Shown: in pieces, positions 45,280 to 55,601 of the stretch
How the letters are laid out: every line of letters starts with the position of its first letter
Numbering within the stretch: the stretch's first letter is position 1
Source: Zygaena filipendulae
Lineage: Eukaryota > Arthropoda > Insecta > Lepidoptera > Zygaenidae
NCBI GenBank assembly: GCA_907165275.2
Contig: OU015658.1
Coordinates: forward strand, 2,740,501-2,804,500
Reading direction: 5' to 3'
DNA length: 64,000 nucleotides
Program-made: the position numbers and the translations under genes
The notes under the pieces: model-generated
Told to the model about the DNA's origin: nothing
The model's input: only the letters and a program-made list of their open reading frames with translations
Database searches by the model: none

Positions 45280-45520
45280 TTGTTTGTTTGTTACAGTTTC
45301 ACGCCTTTATGGCATACAGGTTGTCAGAATAAAATAGGGTAGGTACTTTTTATCCCAGAATTCCCGCGAGAACTCCGAAATTAACGTGGGTAAGCCTGCA
45401 TTAAATTTTGCATTCTTATGCGTTGTTCGGGTACAGAAAAGGATATAGGATACTTTTATCCCAGAATTCCCGCGGGAACTCCGAAATTACCGCTGGTGAA
45501 ACCGCAGGGAACAACTAGAA
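45280..45520 (+). mobile_element. two Helitron-like fragments in tandem
   Basis: The first ends about 45395 ('cccgcgagaactccgaaattaacgtggg'), the second runs to 'accgctggtgaaaccgcagggaacaactag' at 45519. A further partial copy lies at 45870-46010 ('catgtgcgtacacgttgtcagg'). Confidence 0.55.
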
Positions 45521-46089
45521 AGATTACATTTTGTTTAGTGTACGTGCCGCTTTACCAGCTGCGGTACAATCGTAAACCGAAGTGGGTTCGTAGTTAAACT
45601 GCAATATTTATTGAATGCATAAACGTCGGCGCATCGCTACTGTGCGCCTATTGAAAACGGCTGGAACAAACAAATTGACAAGGAAACACTTTTGGCATTA
45701 TCATGTATTTTATAAACTGGCTACTTCACCATATAAGGGACATTACACAAAATAGAACGATAATTTCATTTGAATTCCGTTGGAAATTTTATTAAAGCAC
45801 AAAAACAATCGACGTGTGCTTAAAACGATGAGAAATTACGTTCTGCTATCTCTAATCAGAATCATGAGATTATTTTTGTTTGTTTGTTTGTTACGCTTTC
45901 ACAGCTTAACTAATCGACCAACCGTCATGTGCGTACACGTTGTCAGGAGTAGATACAGAGAAGGACATAGGGTATGTTTTATCCTGGAATTCTCAAGGAT
46001 TTTGGCTTTTACAGTACATCACATCACCGTGATCAAGGAATGGAGCCATGTGTTAGTCGCCGCCTCCTTTTTTTTCAAAATCATATAAG

Positions 46090-46530
46090 TCCCCACTCCA
46101 GTCCAATTTTTAATCTAAGTTAATTCTTGTAATTGACCCATTTAATTGCCCATCTAGAGAGAAAAATAGGGGCTTGTTTGGTAAAGTTCGGGACCGAAAG
46201 TTACCCATCGAAGATCGGTCACCAGCATTTCTGCTGCTGGTGTTGGGTTGGGCACCATATTTGGTCAGTAACACCTCTTCTGTTGTTGGCAACGCGCAGG
46301 GTCACATCTTTCGGACAACAATTTCGCCTTCCAGGGCGACCGGAACCTTTTCGGTCTGATTGATTTCTCTCCGTGCTTATGGTTCTTGAACCCGCAACCC
46401 TAGTCGACAACCCTCGATCACAAAACATAATATTGTTCATTCTAAACCGGCACCCACGACACAGGTTTTTCTTGTATGGGTACCAACGAACATACATTAT
46501 ACATTGCTATTGTCTTTTTGGTAATAAACA
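46090..46530. other. unrecognised segment with overlapping short frames and AATAAA
   Basis: This segment is less AT-rich than its surroundings and is open in two plus frames (46133-46363, 46174-46359) and two minus frames (46497-46219, 46292-46110). It ends with 'ttggtaataaac' before a poly(T)-rich run. It could be the tail of an old retroelement; no motif decides it. Confidence 0.3.
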
Positions 46531-46594
46531 TTTTTCATTTTTTTTTTCATTTTTTTTTTCATTTTTTTTTTCTTTTTTTTTCATTTTTTTTTAT
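46531..46594. repeat. poly(T) tract interrupted by CA/C
   Basis: Several T(8-10) runs are separated by 'ca' or 'c'. Confidence 0.85.
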
Positions 46595-46913
46595 GTTTGT
46601 ACCTATTTCTAACTCACAGCAATCACTCACCTAAAGACCTCTAATTTATTACTTTTGTCTAAATATTCGTGAATTTAAATAAATAGATACGACCAAATTC
46701 GAAACCCGTTTGATTGCAACCGTTAATAATGAGTGTTGCTGTTAAAAAAACGTTTCTGCTGTTTTGTAATTTGATACGTTAGAAGATAAGATCTGTTTGA
46801 ATCGTCTATCTATCAAGTTTCATAAATTACCTGAAATTAAGTTTTGTTTTAGTGGCATGAAAGACAGGTAATTTTTTTTATTTTAGATTTATTGACTCTT
46901 TGCCAACTAAATA

Positions 46914-48509
46914 TACACACATCAACAGAATCTAGGGATACCTTAATCCTAAATCATTTACGACTTTATAGTTTAAAATCTTTTTAGTTTCCATAAAAAG
47001 TTTATATACAGATTGAAACCTCTTTTATTCTATTTTCGAAATTTAAAAACCTAAATAAAAAAAAACAAAAGAAAAACTATACGGCGGCAAAATTGTCATT
47101 ACTACTTGTTACAATAAGGAAAATTTAGATTGTTTTATTGATATTAATTAATGAAAAGAGATTAGATTGTATTTATTTTTTAATTAATCGGGCCGAGTGA
47201 GCTTTAAGAGTCATGTCACGTCGTCATTTGAGTCGAGATGAAATGTTACGAGCCGTAGGCATGTTAGAAAATGGTGCTATTCAACGCGTCGTTGCTGAGG
47301 CCTTACATACCAGCCAAAACGTGATATCAAGGTTGTGGTCACGTTATCGCAGTGCTGGGGATGTGGCTGAACAGCACACCGGGAGATATCGTGTTACTAC
47401 GCAGAGACAGGATCGATTTCTCCAAATGACCGCCAGAAGACAACCCAATGTCACAGCGATGCAACTAGTCCGAAGGCTCCAGGAGGACCACCAGCTGATG
47501 GTAAGCGGCCAAACCGTGCGAAGAAGGTTGCATGAAGTTGGTCTTCATGCTAGAAGACCACTACGTGTTCCAGCATTGCGACGTGGCAATCGCGGTCGGC
47601 GGCTTTCGTGGGCTCGGGAGCATTTACCATGGAGTGACGAACAATGGTCTTTGGTGCTGTTCACCGATGAGTCCCGGTTTGGGTTTCATCCGGATTCACG
47701 AAGAACACGCGTTTGGAGAACGCCAGGAAGAGTTAGCCGTTTATGGCACCCTCAGGAAGTCCACTCATACCAAGGCGGGACAATCATGGTGTGGGCAGGA
47801 ATTCGTCTTGGCGGACGAACCCAGCTCGTTTGGATCCAAGGCAGCATGACTGCACAAAAATACCACGAGGAGGTAGTAGAGCCTGTTATTGTCCCGCACA
47901 GAATCCAAATGGGCCAGGAATTTCTACTCATGCACGATAATGCTCCTTCCCATACGGCGCGGCTGGTGGCGGCCGCTCTCCGAGACCACGATATTCAAGT
48001 TTTGGATTGGCCTGCACAGTCGCCCGACTTAAATCCTATCGAGCATGCATGGGACATGTTACAACGGAAATCTTTGGAAGATTTCCCGCCAAATTTGACA
48101 ACGGAACAACAACTTTACGAACACTTGCAAAGAACATGGGACCTCATACCGCAGCTAGATATTGACAATTTAATTTTAAGTATGAACAATCGATGTCGAT
48201 GTGTAATTAATGTAAGAGGTGGCAATACTGATTATTAATAATTAGATTTTATTAGATTCTTTCATTTTTATTTAAAATTTAAACTTTTATGAGAAGAAAT
48301 GAATTTTTTTTTTTATAACAATTTTCTACGGCAATTATAAAAATTAACATTTTTATTTAAAACAAAAAAATTACGAAATGTGTTTTATTTTTTATTAAAG
48401 ACCTTAAAATAACCTATCATTCTTCCATTTACTATGTCAGAAAATTCTTCTTAGATTTTTAGATATTTGAAGAAATATAAAATATCCCTAGATTTTGTTG
48501 ATGTGTGTA
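46914..48509 (+). mobile_element. Tc1-like DD34E transposon, apparently intact
   Basis: The left end CACACATCAACAGAATCTAG (from 46916) and right end, reversed, CACACATCAACAAAATCTAG (to 48507) continue to GGGATA: about 26-28 bp with one mismatch. Both ends lie in TATA sequence, so the TA target duplication is 46914-46915/48508-48509 or the next TA outward. Length is about 1.59 kb, normal for Tc1. The inside holds one intact transposase gene. Near-identical ends and an open frame suggest recent arrival. Confidence 0.85.
47213..48238 (+). CDS. Tc1/mariner-type transposase (DD34E), intact
   Basis: A cut-and-paste transposase that would bind the element's inverted ends and join them to TA sites in the nucleus. 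It has 341 residues, the usual length. N-terminal paired-like DNA-binding region: first helix-turn-helix about residues 8-45, a GRPR-type linker reading GRYR at 57-60 (Pro replaced by Tyr), second helix-turn-helix about 65-110. The catalytic DDE triad is visible: D152 in FTDES, D242 in HDNAPSH, and E277 in SPDLNPIEH, with exactly 34 residues between the last two, which defines the Tc1 group. The start ATG follows 'aagagtc'. No stop or frameshift interrupts it. The frame's composition is GC-richer than the flanks, consistent with recent transfer or spread, though activity is not shown. Confidence 0.93.
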   Translation: MSRRHLSRDEMLRAVGMLENGAIQRVVAEALHTSQNVISRLWSRYRSAGDVAEQHTGRYRVTTQRQDRFLQMTARRQPNVTAMQLVRRLQEDHQLMVSGQTVRRRLHEVGLHARRPLRVPALRRGNRGRRLSWAREHLPWSDEQWSLVLFTDESRFGFHPDSRRTRVWRTPGRVSRLWHPQEVHSYQGGTIMVWAGIRLGGRTQLVWIQGSMTAQKYHEEVVEPVIVPHRIQMGQEFLLMHDNAPSHTARLVAAALRDHDIQVLDWPAQSPDLNPIEHAWDMLQRKSLEDFPPNLTTEQQLYEHLQRTWDLIPQLDIDNLILSMNNRCRCVINVRGGNTDY

Positions 48510-48775
48510 TATATACACGGATCGATTTTAATCTTACGTTTACTTTATAGATTACGTTTCCGCCAACTTATAACTTTTACTGCATTATTATAATAAAAAT
48601 TTCTTCTGGTTATATATTGTTTAATTAAATATTTACTGTACTTTTTATACCTATGAGCTTTAAATTTTTTAATCATTAGATACTTTTTTCTAAAAATAAA
48701 TTTTCATATTTCACTGTGTTCTATAATCCAGGCTGTAGTACGACCCGACCCATTACGTATATTAAACGAACAAAC
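48510..48775. other. no gene seen
   Basis: AT-rich right flank of the Tc1 element. Confidence 0.4.
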
Positions 48776-48799
48776 GAACGAAAAAATTAATGTTATATC

Positions 48800-48911
48800 A
48801 ACACAGAGGTCGTAGGGGGTAATTTCTGGATCCACTCAACCGATTTTGCAAATTCTTTCACCGATCGAAAGTCACGTTGTTTGTGAGGGAACTCCCGAAA
48901 TTACAGCTAGT
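48800..48911 (+). mobile_element. decayed Helitron-like copy
   Basis: 'gagggggtaatttctggatccactcaaccgattttgcaaattctttcac' and 'gggaactcccgaaattacagctag' match the subtype in the 28381-28870 array. Confidence 0.5.
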
Positions 48912-49072
48912 AAGACAACAGTAAGGATATAGTCGCGTTGTTTTCGTCTATCACTGGTTCACTAATAGCTGTATGTTATAGAATAGAACCTTTTTAATTA
49001 TAATTAATATAATAATAATTATGTGTACTATTGGCGATCTTTTGATCTACTGACTATGGGGTCAATATAACG

Positions 49073-49111
49073 GATAGGATAGGACATAGGATAGGATAGG
49101 ACGTGTGACAT
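49073..49111. repeat. (GGATA)n short tandem repeat
   Basis: GGATAGGATAGGACATAGG is followed by a second GGATAGGATAGGAC. Confidence 0.75.
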
Positions 49112-49196
49112 TTTGTTTCACTGCCACTTTTTAGAATAACTTAGGAATCATAGGTAAAATATCAGGCCAGGAAGCTTTATTATAAATACGTCCTAG

Positions 49197-49965
49197 ATAA
49201 AACCGACTTCCAAAAACCCAAAACTAAAAAGCTCAAAATAACAAAATACCGATATAATCCAAAAGGCAAAAATACACGTAATATTATTATTGGTTTGTGT
49301 ACCACTTATCGTTTGAATTCGGTGCCAAGCCCGCTTGTGTCTGCCAACTTGGGTTGCTCTGCTCACGACGAGCTGGTGGCGGGAGTCGACTTATCCCATC
49401 TACCCTCTCCATACCCTCTCTTGGCTTTTCACCGACTTCAAATCGATCAGTGGTAACACAAACCAATAATAATATTACGTGTTAATTGGGGACGTTAATT
49501 GTTGAAGAGTTCTCCTGGTACATCACCATCAGTTCCACTTCACCAAATACATTGTGACGAGCATAAATTGTTTAGAAACCATAATTAAGGTACCGAATTG
49601 GAGCCCATGAAATACCTATTATTGAGTAGTTCCGATGACCTCTGTGATACTCATCATCAGTTCCACTTCAAATTTTGCTTTCCAAAAGCAAATGAACGAT
49701 TTACTATAAAAAATCCAAAAATCGCTATAGTTGTGCCTATAATTTTTGAAAAGTTTCCTCGATTTCTCCAAGATCCCATCATCAGATACCGGCGACTTGG
49801 TGGCAATGGGACCAAATTGGGAGTTTACCTTTTCAAACAAAAAAAGAATTTTCCAAATCGGTCCAACCGTCTTCGAGCAATCGGTGAACATACATAAGAA
49901 AAAAAAAAAAAAACATACATACAACCGAATGCTTAACCTCCTCCTTTTTGGAAGTCGGTTTATGA
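49197..49965. mobile_element. repeat family D with nested foldback
   Basis: The outer ends 'aaaaccgacttccaaaaa' (49199-49216) and 'tttttggaagtcggttt' (about 49947-49963) form a 17 bp inverted repeat. Inside, 49278-49325 ('aatattattattggtttgtg...aattcggtg') pairs with 49437-49482 ('tcaccgacttcaaatcgatc...aaaccaataataatatt'), giving a second foldback of about 205 bp. The partial copy at 23690-23960 has the left half only. 'cagttccacttca' occurs twice (49530, 49660). Confidence 0.65.
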
Positions 49966-50934
49966 AATAAGATAGATTAGCACTGACTCTGGGTTGTTTA
50001 AATTGTTAATTTTCACCGAGCAGCCCACGTAGTGTGGAATGTTTTGTAATTACGGGACCAAATAAAGTATGGTGTTTGAGGAACTATAAAACCTGTAAAC
50101 GCTCTGTCGTTTACTTTTAAACAACTTAGGATGTGGTTTTTTAAAACCACAGCAACATAGTAAGTAAGCGTTGTGCACTTGCGACGTCCGGGTGCTAACT
50201 AAGTATACGGATTGTCAAATTCCTCGGCAGCTCGGTTGCCCTACGGAAAAACAAAGCAACTGACATTTTGTTCATAATCTTTTACGATTCAACTTGTATA
50301 TTTACAAGTATTCTCGCGGGTGAACCCGCGGAAAAAATCTAGTCTATAGTGAATTAAATAAAATAGAATCATGATTTGTGAAATTATATCGTTATCTTAT
50401 CTTTATTTTCCTTATGAGAGGATGAATAAAAAAAATTGAGGTAGAAGCGGTCTCGGTTTTTTTTTTCTCGTTTTCTCAAAGACAATTTTAATAAAATTTC
50501 AAATCGTCGACCTATGAGTCACTAGTTTATTAAAATTAGAAAAAAATAATTACCTATACTTACTCATTATAAAAATACTTCTCTTGTCCCCATTACCACA
50601 TGATGTCGGCCATATGTTAACTATTATGGCACGAAGTACCAATTTGCATTTAATTAAAAGAGATCTGTCGCGTCGTATCCCCAAGAATTGGTATTTGTAT
50701 TAATGAAATTCGTAGTTATAAATATTCTATCGTATTCATGAGAAAGGATTTAGAATATCTACCTTTATGCTTTCAAATTTCAACTCATTAATAAATCTTA
50801 TTCAAAGTACCTACCTACTATATTAAGTCATGGATAAACCTAACATTATAATTAGATAATAGAACCTTGTGTGACTTGCCCTTTCGGATATAATATACTA
50901 AGAGTTATATCTATATCTATACTTGGACATAGAT
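49966..50934. other. no gene seen; one Helitron-like trace
   Basis: 'ctcgcgggtgaacccgcgg...ctag' near 50313-50343 is a decayed Helitron-like 3' end. The rest is AT-rich. Confidence 0.4.
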
Positions 50935-51159
50935 AAGCAATAGTGTGTTAACCCACATTGGAGAAATTTTGAGTAAATCGTGTTTTAAAAGTATAGCGCC
51001 ATTTTGTGTCAAATTTTTTTATGTTCAATATTTAGTTACATATTTAAGCAATGTAATAAGGTAAACACATAATTAAAAAACGTTCCCTAACTCACAATAA
51101 ATTGTTCTGAATCAATAACTTGATTTTGTGGGTTAACATGTTATTGCTTATCTGCGTCC
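50935..51159 (+). mobile_element. MITE family C, copy 4 (4 bp TSD ACTT)
   Basis: 225 bp, same ends and orientation as copy 1. ACTT at 50931-50934 recurs at 51160-51163. The right flank ACTTATAA is the same as that of copy 1. Confidence 0.85.
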
Positions 51160-51270
51160 ACTTATAATAAAACTGTTTAGAGAGGTCAATTCTGTAAATT
51201 GAATATATATTCAAAATTAATATTGGAGGATGAATGGTGATCGATACTGATGCCAAAAATCAGTAAATTT

Positions 51271-51625
51271 ATTGTCTGTCTGTCTGTCTGTCTGTATGTG
51301 CACGCATGGGTCAAAAACTAATGAAGGGATTTTAACCAAACTTGGTACGATTGTAGTCCATACTCCTGGGCAGGTTAACATAACGCTAAGACACATAGGA
51401 GCTGAGCAGTGACTATAAATTTGAAGCAAATCGGATGAAAATGGGCTTTTGAGCTCTTATCCTCGCATACGTTTACTCAATCACGCAAAAACGCCTTAAC
51501 GAATTTGGATAAAATTTGGCATGCACGTTGTCAGGGGTACAGGGAAGGACATAGGGTACTTTTTATCCCGGAATTCCCACGGGAACTCCGAAATTACCGC
51601 GGGTGAAACCGCGGGGCATAGCTAG
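51271..51625 (+). mobile_element. Helitron-like element joined to another repeat
   Basis: (GTCT)n at 51271-51294 and 'gggtcaaaaactaatgaagggattttaaccaaacttgg' belong to one repeat. From about 51475 ('actcaatcacgcaaaaacgcc') the sequence is the common short Helitron-like body, with a perfect 3' hairpin and CTAG at 51622-51625 followed by T. The 5' TCCTACTAATATT start is missing, so this may be a chimaera or truncation. Confidence 0.65.
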
Positions 51626-51865
51626 TATAAAATAAAAATATAATATTATTGTGAAGATGTAAAGATGTTTGTTAATAACGCATAGCGCTGAACAGATTTG
51701 AATGAAATTTAGCATAAACATATGTTTTATTCATCTGTATAAGAACACAGAATATAGGTATAAATACCATAATTATCAATTCAAAATTTAATAGCAGTCG
51801 CCATATTAGGTAGGCATAGAAAACAATTAATTCCATCGCTTCCAGCTACATTAGATTAAAAAAGC

Positions 51866-52508
51866 GGCCAAGTGCGAGTCGTACTTGCCCATGAAGGGTT
51901 CCGTAACAGTAAGTAACATAAGAATATAAAAGTTCTTGTAGTTCGTTGTAACTTTGATCGATGTTTTAATAATAATGTTTTTTTTTTTTTTTTGCGGTTT
52001 ACGATTTATGACGTATTAAAAAAAAAACTACACACTAGATCTCGTTCAAACCAATTTTCGGTGGAATTTTGCATGGTAATGTACATCATATTTTTTTTTT
52101 AATTTTATCACTCTCTTATTTTAGAAGTTACAGGGGGGGATACACATTTTACCACTTTAGAAGTGTCTCTCTGGCAAACTATTCAGTTTAGAAAAAAAAT
52201 ATATTAGAAACCTCAATATCGTTTTTGAAGACCTACCCCACACCACACGTATGGGTTACATGAAAAAAAAAAATGAGTTTCAGTTCTAAGTATGGGGACC
52301 CCCAAAATTTATTGTTTTTTTTTCTATTTTTGTGTCAAATCTTAATGCGTTTCACAGAATACGTGTACTTACCAAGTTTCAACAGTACAGGTCTTATAGT
52401 TTCGGAAAAAAGTGGCTGTGACATACGGACGGACAGACAGACAGACAGACAGACATGACGAATCCATAAGGGTTCCGTTTTTTGCCATTTGGCTACGGAA
52501 CCCTAAAA
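51866..52508 (+). mobile_element. repeat family G, long copy
   Basis: It starts 'gcggccaagtgcgagtcgtacttgcc' and 'agggttccgtaac', contains 'agatctcgttcaaaccaattttcggtgga', then 'gacggacagacagacagacag' and ends 'agggttccgttttttgccatttggctacggaaccctaaaaa'. The right part pairs 'agggttccgt' with 'acggaaccct'. The short copy at 31836-32103 is in reverse. Confidence 0.7.
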
Positions 52509-52754
52509 AGCCCCACCGCTTTCAATTGCATCGAACTGTGCCCACCCATTGAAATTAATTTATTAACACGTTGTAATAGGTTCTAGGATGCTCAATAACA
52601 ACGTGTTCGTGTCATATTTATTAGGTAGGTACTCCCACACGTCGGAAAAGGCGCTCTATTGATCATCCAAATCATATTTTAATCTAAGCTCTTTGGTCTC
52701 CACTCACGACCCAGATTGTTTTACCTACTACTAATCTGAGTTATTTATTAGAAA

Positions 52755-53030
52755 CTAGCAGTTCCCCGCGATTTCGCCCGCGGAAATTTCGGCAATCCCG
52801 CAGGAATTCCGTGATACAAAGAAGGTATCTTATGTCCTTTTTTGTACCCTTGACAACGTGTATGCAAAATTTCGTGAGATCTCACAGGTCTAATTTCGGA
52901 GTTCCCGCGAGAATACCCGGATAAAAGTACCTTACCTACCTACTCTGTGCCTCTGACAACGTGTGTACGAAATTTCATGATGATTGGTTGAGCCACTAAG
53001 GCGTGAAGGCGTAGCAGACAGACAAACAGA
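52755..53030 (-). mobile_element. Helitron-like element, two blocks
   Basis: CTAG at 52755, 'cagttccccgcgatttcgcccgcgg', 'cccttgacaacgtgtatgcaaaatttcgtgag', then a second 'ctaatttcggagttcccgcgag' and 'gacaacgtgtgtacgaaatttcatgatgattgg'. The doubled layout equals that at 19843, 42235 and 59933. Confidence 0.6.
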
Positions 53031-55359
53031 GTTACTTTCGAGTAGGGGTAAGTAAAAATAAACAGAAACAGAAAACTGCCTGCATAGGCTTGATTCACAT
53101 TTGTAGAATGTAACTCTCATTAGGAAACGATCTTCCATACCTCGATCTACCTACATTACTGATTTATCTCTTGTTTACTTCGTCGCGTCGCGTCGTAGCA
53201 GTACAATAAAAAAATAGATTAAGTAAATAAATGCCAAATAAATAAAATAGATCCACAAGTTTTATTTTGTAGATCTTTTTATGACGATATTTTTGCGTCT
53301 CTGATTGTGTATCTTTGCTATTCAATATATGAATGGACTGTGATCATTGATGTTAAAAAAATATATCATTAACTATGATAAACAATTTGTTTCAATGTTT
53401 TCCAGGTTAGCTTAATCTACACCAACAAATATAATGAAGGGGTAGGTAAAATTTGGAAGTTTAGATCTCTGGAACTACCGAACTGATTCTAAAAATGTTT
53501 AACTTAGATAGGTGAAAGTAGCATAGATTCTTAGCTATTGACAATACCAATTTACCATTGAATGCTAAGCGCTAATGCAAAATTGAACACAAAGCAATAT
53601 AGTACATATAAGGTATAGGTATCAAAACCTAGTGAAAGCCATTAGCGCATGACTAAGCAAAGTAACTTTTTACTACGCCATTTTCCAGAGCTATTAATTA
53701 CTATTAATATACTTCTTTTATTGTATAATTTTACTGTTTTTTTTTTTTGTTTTTTTTTTGTTTTTTTAAATGCTGAAACCACTTCAACATTAAAACGGAT
53801 GTAGGCATAATGATTCTTTCATCCTAAAATAAAGATACAAATCTATGATAGTTCTCATGTGCCAGAGGAAATGCTAAATTTGATATATCTACCTACATAT
53901 GTATCTACCCAATACTTAGCTCAATAGTGTTATTATTGTTTTTAAAAATACACTGGTTTTATTAGAGTAGGTAATCAGTGAAAAAATTGCACATTGAAAT
54001 GAATTGGTATTTCAAGCGATTATATTCCATGATTTTAACTTTCGTCATATCATAGGTATAAGAAATTGTAATTTTTTTTTATCATACCTATTGCTACACA
54101 TACGTAGGTATTACCTACATTAGAACTAATAGGCAAAGGTATAAAGAACCGCATTCAGCGCACGTACCTATATTGGTATACAGAGTCATGGAATTTAAAG
54201 TGTGATGGAAACAGCTCTTGCTAATAATAATGTTTCGGCGCGAAAGTAAGTAAACCTTGTTTTATATTAACAAGCAACGGTACATCATGATAATAATATT
54301 GTTACTGCAAACATCGTACACCTATCTCCCTCAGTTTCTTGAAAAAACACCTGTTACTATGAATTTTCGAATTCAAACTTGGACAAAAACACCTGTTATT
54401 ATGAATTTTTGAATTAAAATTTCGATAGAGGTTGAATAAAAAAATGCAGGTGTTTATTCTGCACGCACTCGAGTCGGCACCTTGTAGTTTTTTTACTTAA
54501 AAGTCCGTTAAAACGTCGTTTCTTCGGTCCGTTTAAAAAAATATCTGTTGAATTTGGAACCGTGAAGATGGCCGCGCTAGATGACGTATCTATTAATTCG
54601 TATTGACGGCTCGTTTGCGCGGGAACTAAGCATTGGCGTCTGTCATTATAGATTATTTTTGTCTATTTTTTATTGGTATTTTGCCTTTTAAAGGTAAATA
54701 AAAAAGAGACATGCTCTCTTCAAATATAATATTTCGATGATTATACAAGCTTGAAATATTTTGAATATTAAAATGCAATAAGTAATTAAATCTTTTTAAC
54801 AGCTTAGCTAATTTTTTCTTTTTAATTATTCAGTTTCTTTGTATTTCGTATTTTCTAATATTCTAGAACCTAATAAACTATAAATAACTATGTAATACAA
54901 CTTTGTTTACCTGTTCTTAGCAAATACACAAGTTATTTTTACTTCAGTATAGTATTATAATCTGTGACGTCACGCACGTCACTTCCGTTGTCTATTAAAA
55001 TTTAATCAGTAATATCCCAAAAGAAGTAAATATGTATAATTTTAATAAATGAGGTAGGTTATAATACCTAATCCTAATGAAAATGTATATGAAATTATTA
55101 AAAGAAGAATTTTTGATATAAGGTAACTTTAAACTTATACCGTCGAGAAATGTACCAAACTCTTTTAAATTTATTTTCAAAGTACACAATATATTAAAAG
55201 AAAATTAAACCCCAAACAAGAATGATTAGGTCCCTACTTAATTTCTTTCTTGAAAAAAAGAGAACCGCCATCAAAAAGTCACCCATTGAAAATTTATTAT
55301 TTTTATAAACCTCACCCCCTCATATTATCTAGATATTTACTTAGTTTTTGAAGTCTGTC
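53031..55359. other. no gene seen
   Basis: AT-rich sequence with a poly(T) run at 53738-53768. An isolated GTGACGTCAC palindrome lies at 54964-54973 without recognisable MITE A arms. Frames are at most 68 codons. Confidence 0.4.
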
Positions 55360-55601
55360 CGCCGCACTCTGAGTCGTCTTTAATGATTACATAGTTAAGT
55401 ATAGATTTTTAAAACAAAACTGCCGCAATCAGACAAGTTTAATAAATTAATGTTAATTATAGCATTTAACTACATAATTAAGTTACATCTCATTAAATCC
55501 CAATTAATATTAATTTTACTGAACGTCTCTGACCGCGGCAGTTTTCTTTTAAAAATCTATACTTAACTAAGTAATCATTAAAGTCGACTCTGAGTGCGGC
55601 C
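55360..55601. mobile_element. MITE family L, ~75 bp inverted repeats
   Basis: 'gccgcactctgagtcg' then 'ctttaatgattacatagttaagtatagatttttaaaa' and 'aactgccgc' on the left pair with the right end 'gcggcagtttt...tatacttaactaagtaatcattaaagtcgactctgagtgcggc'. The stem covers about 75 bp per side with few mismatches and an AT-rich centre. Total is 242 bp. Confidence 0.75.

Noticed and set aside
45780..46088. 102-codon plus-strand frame
   Set aside because: It is translated Helitron-like sequence (the 'cgtacacgttgtcagg' words) and carries no domain.
47532..47940. Extra plus-strand frames of 105 and 65 codons
   Set aside because: Shadows of the Tc1 transposase in other frames.
49598..49924. ~100-codon frames on both strands
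   Set aside because: Both are translations of repeat family D.
54964..54973. Isolated GTGACGTCAC as a functional CRE
   Set aside because: A single 10 bp palindrome without promoter context or MITE arms; no basis to call a function.
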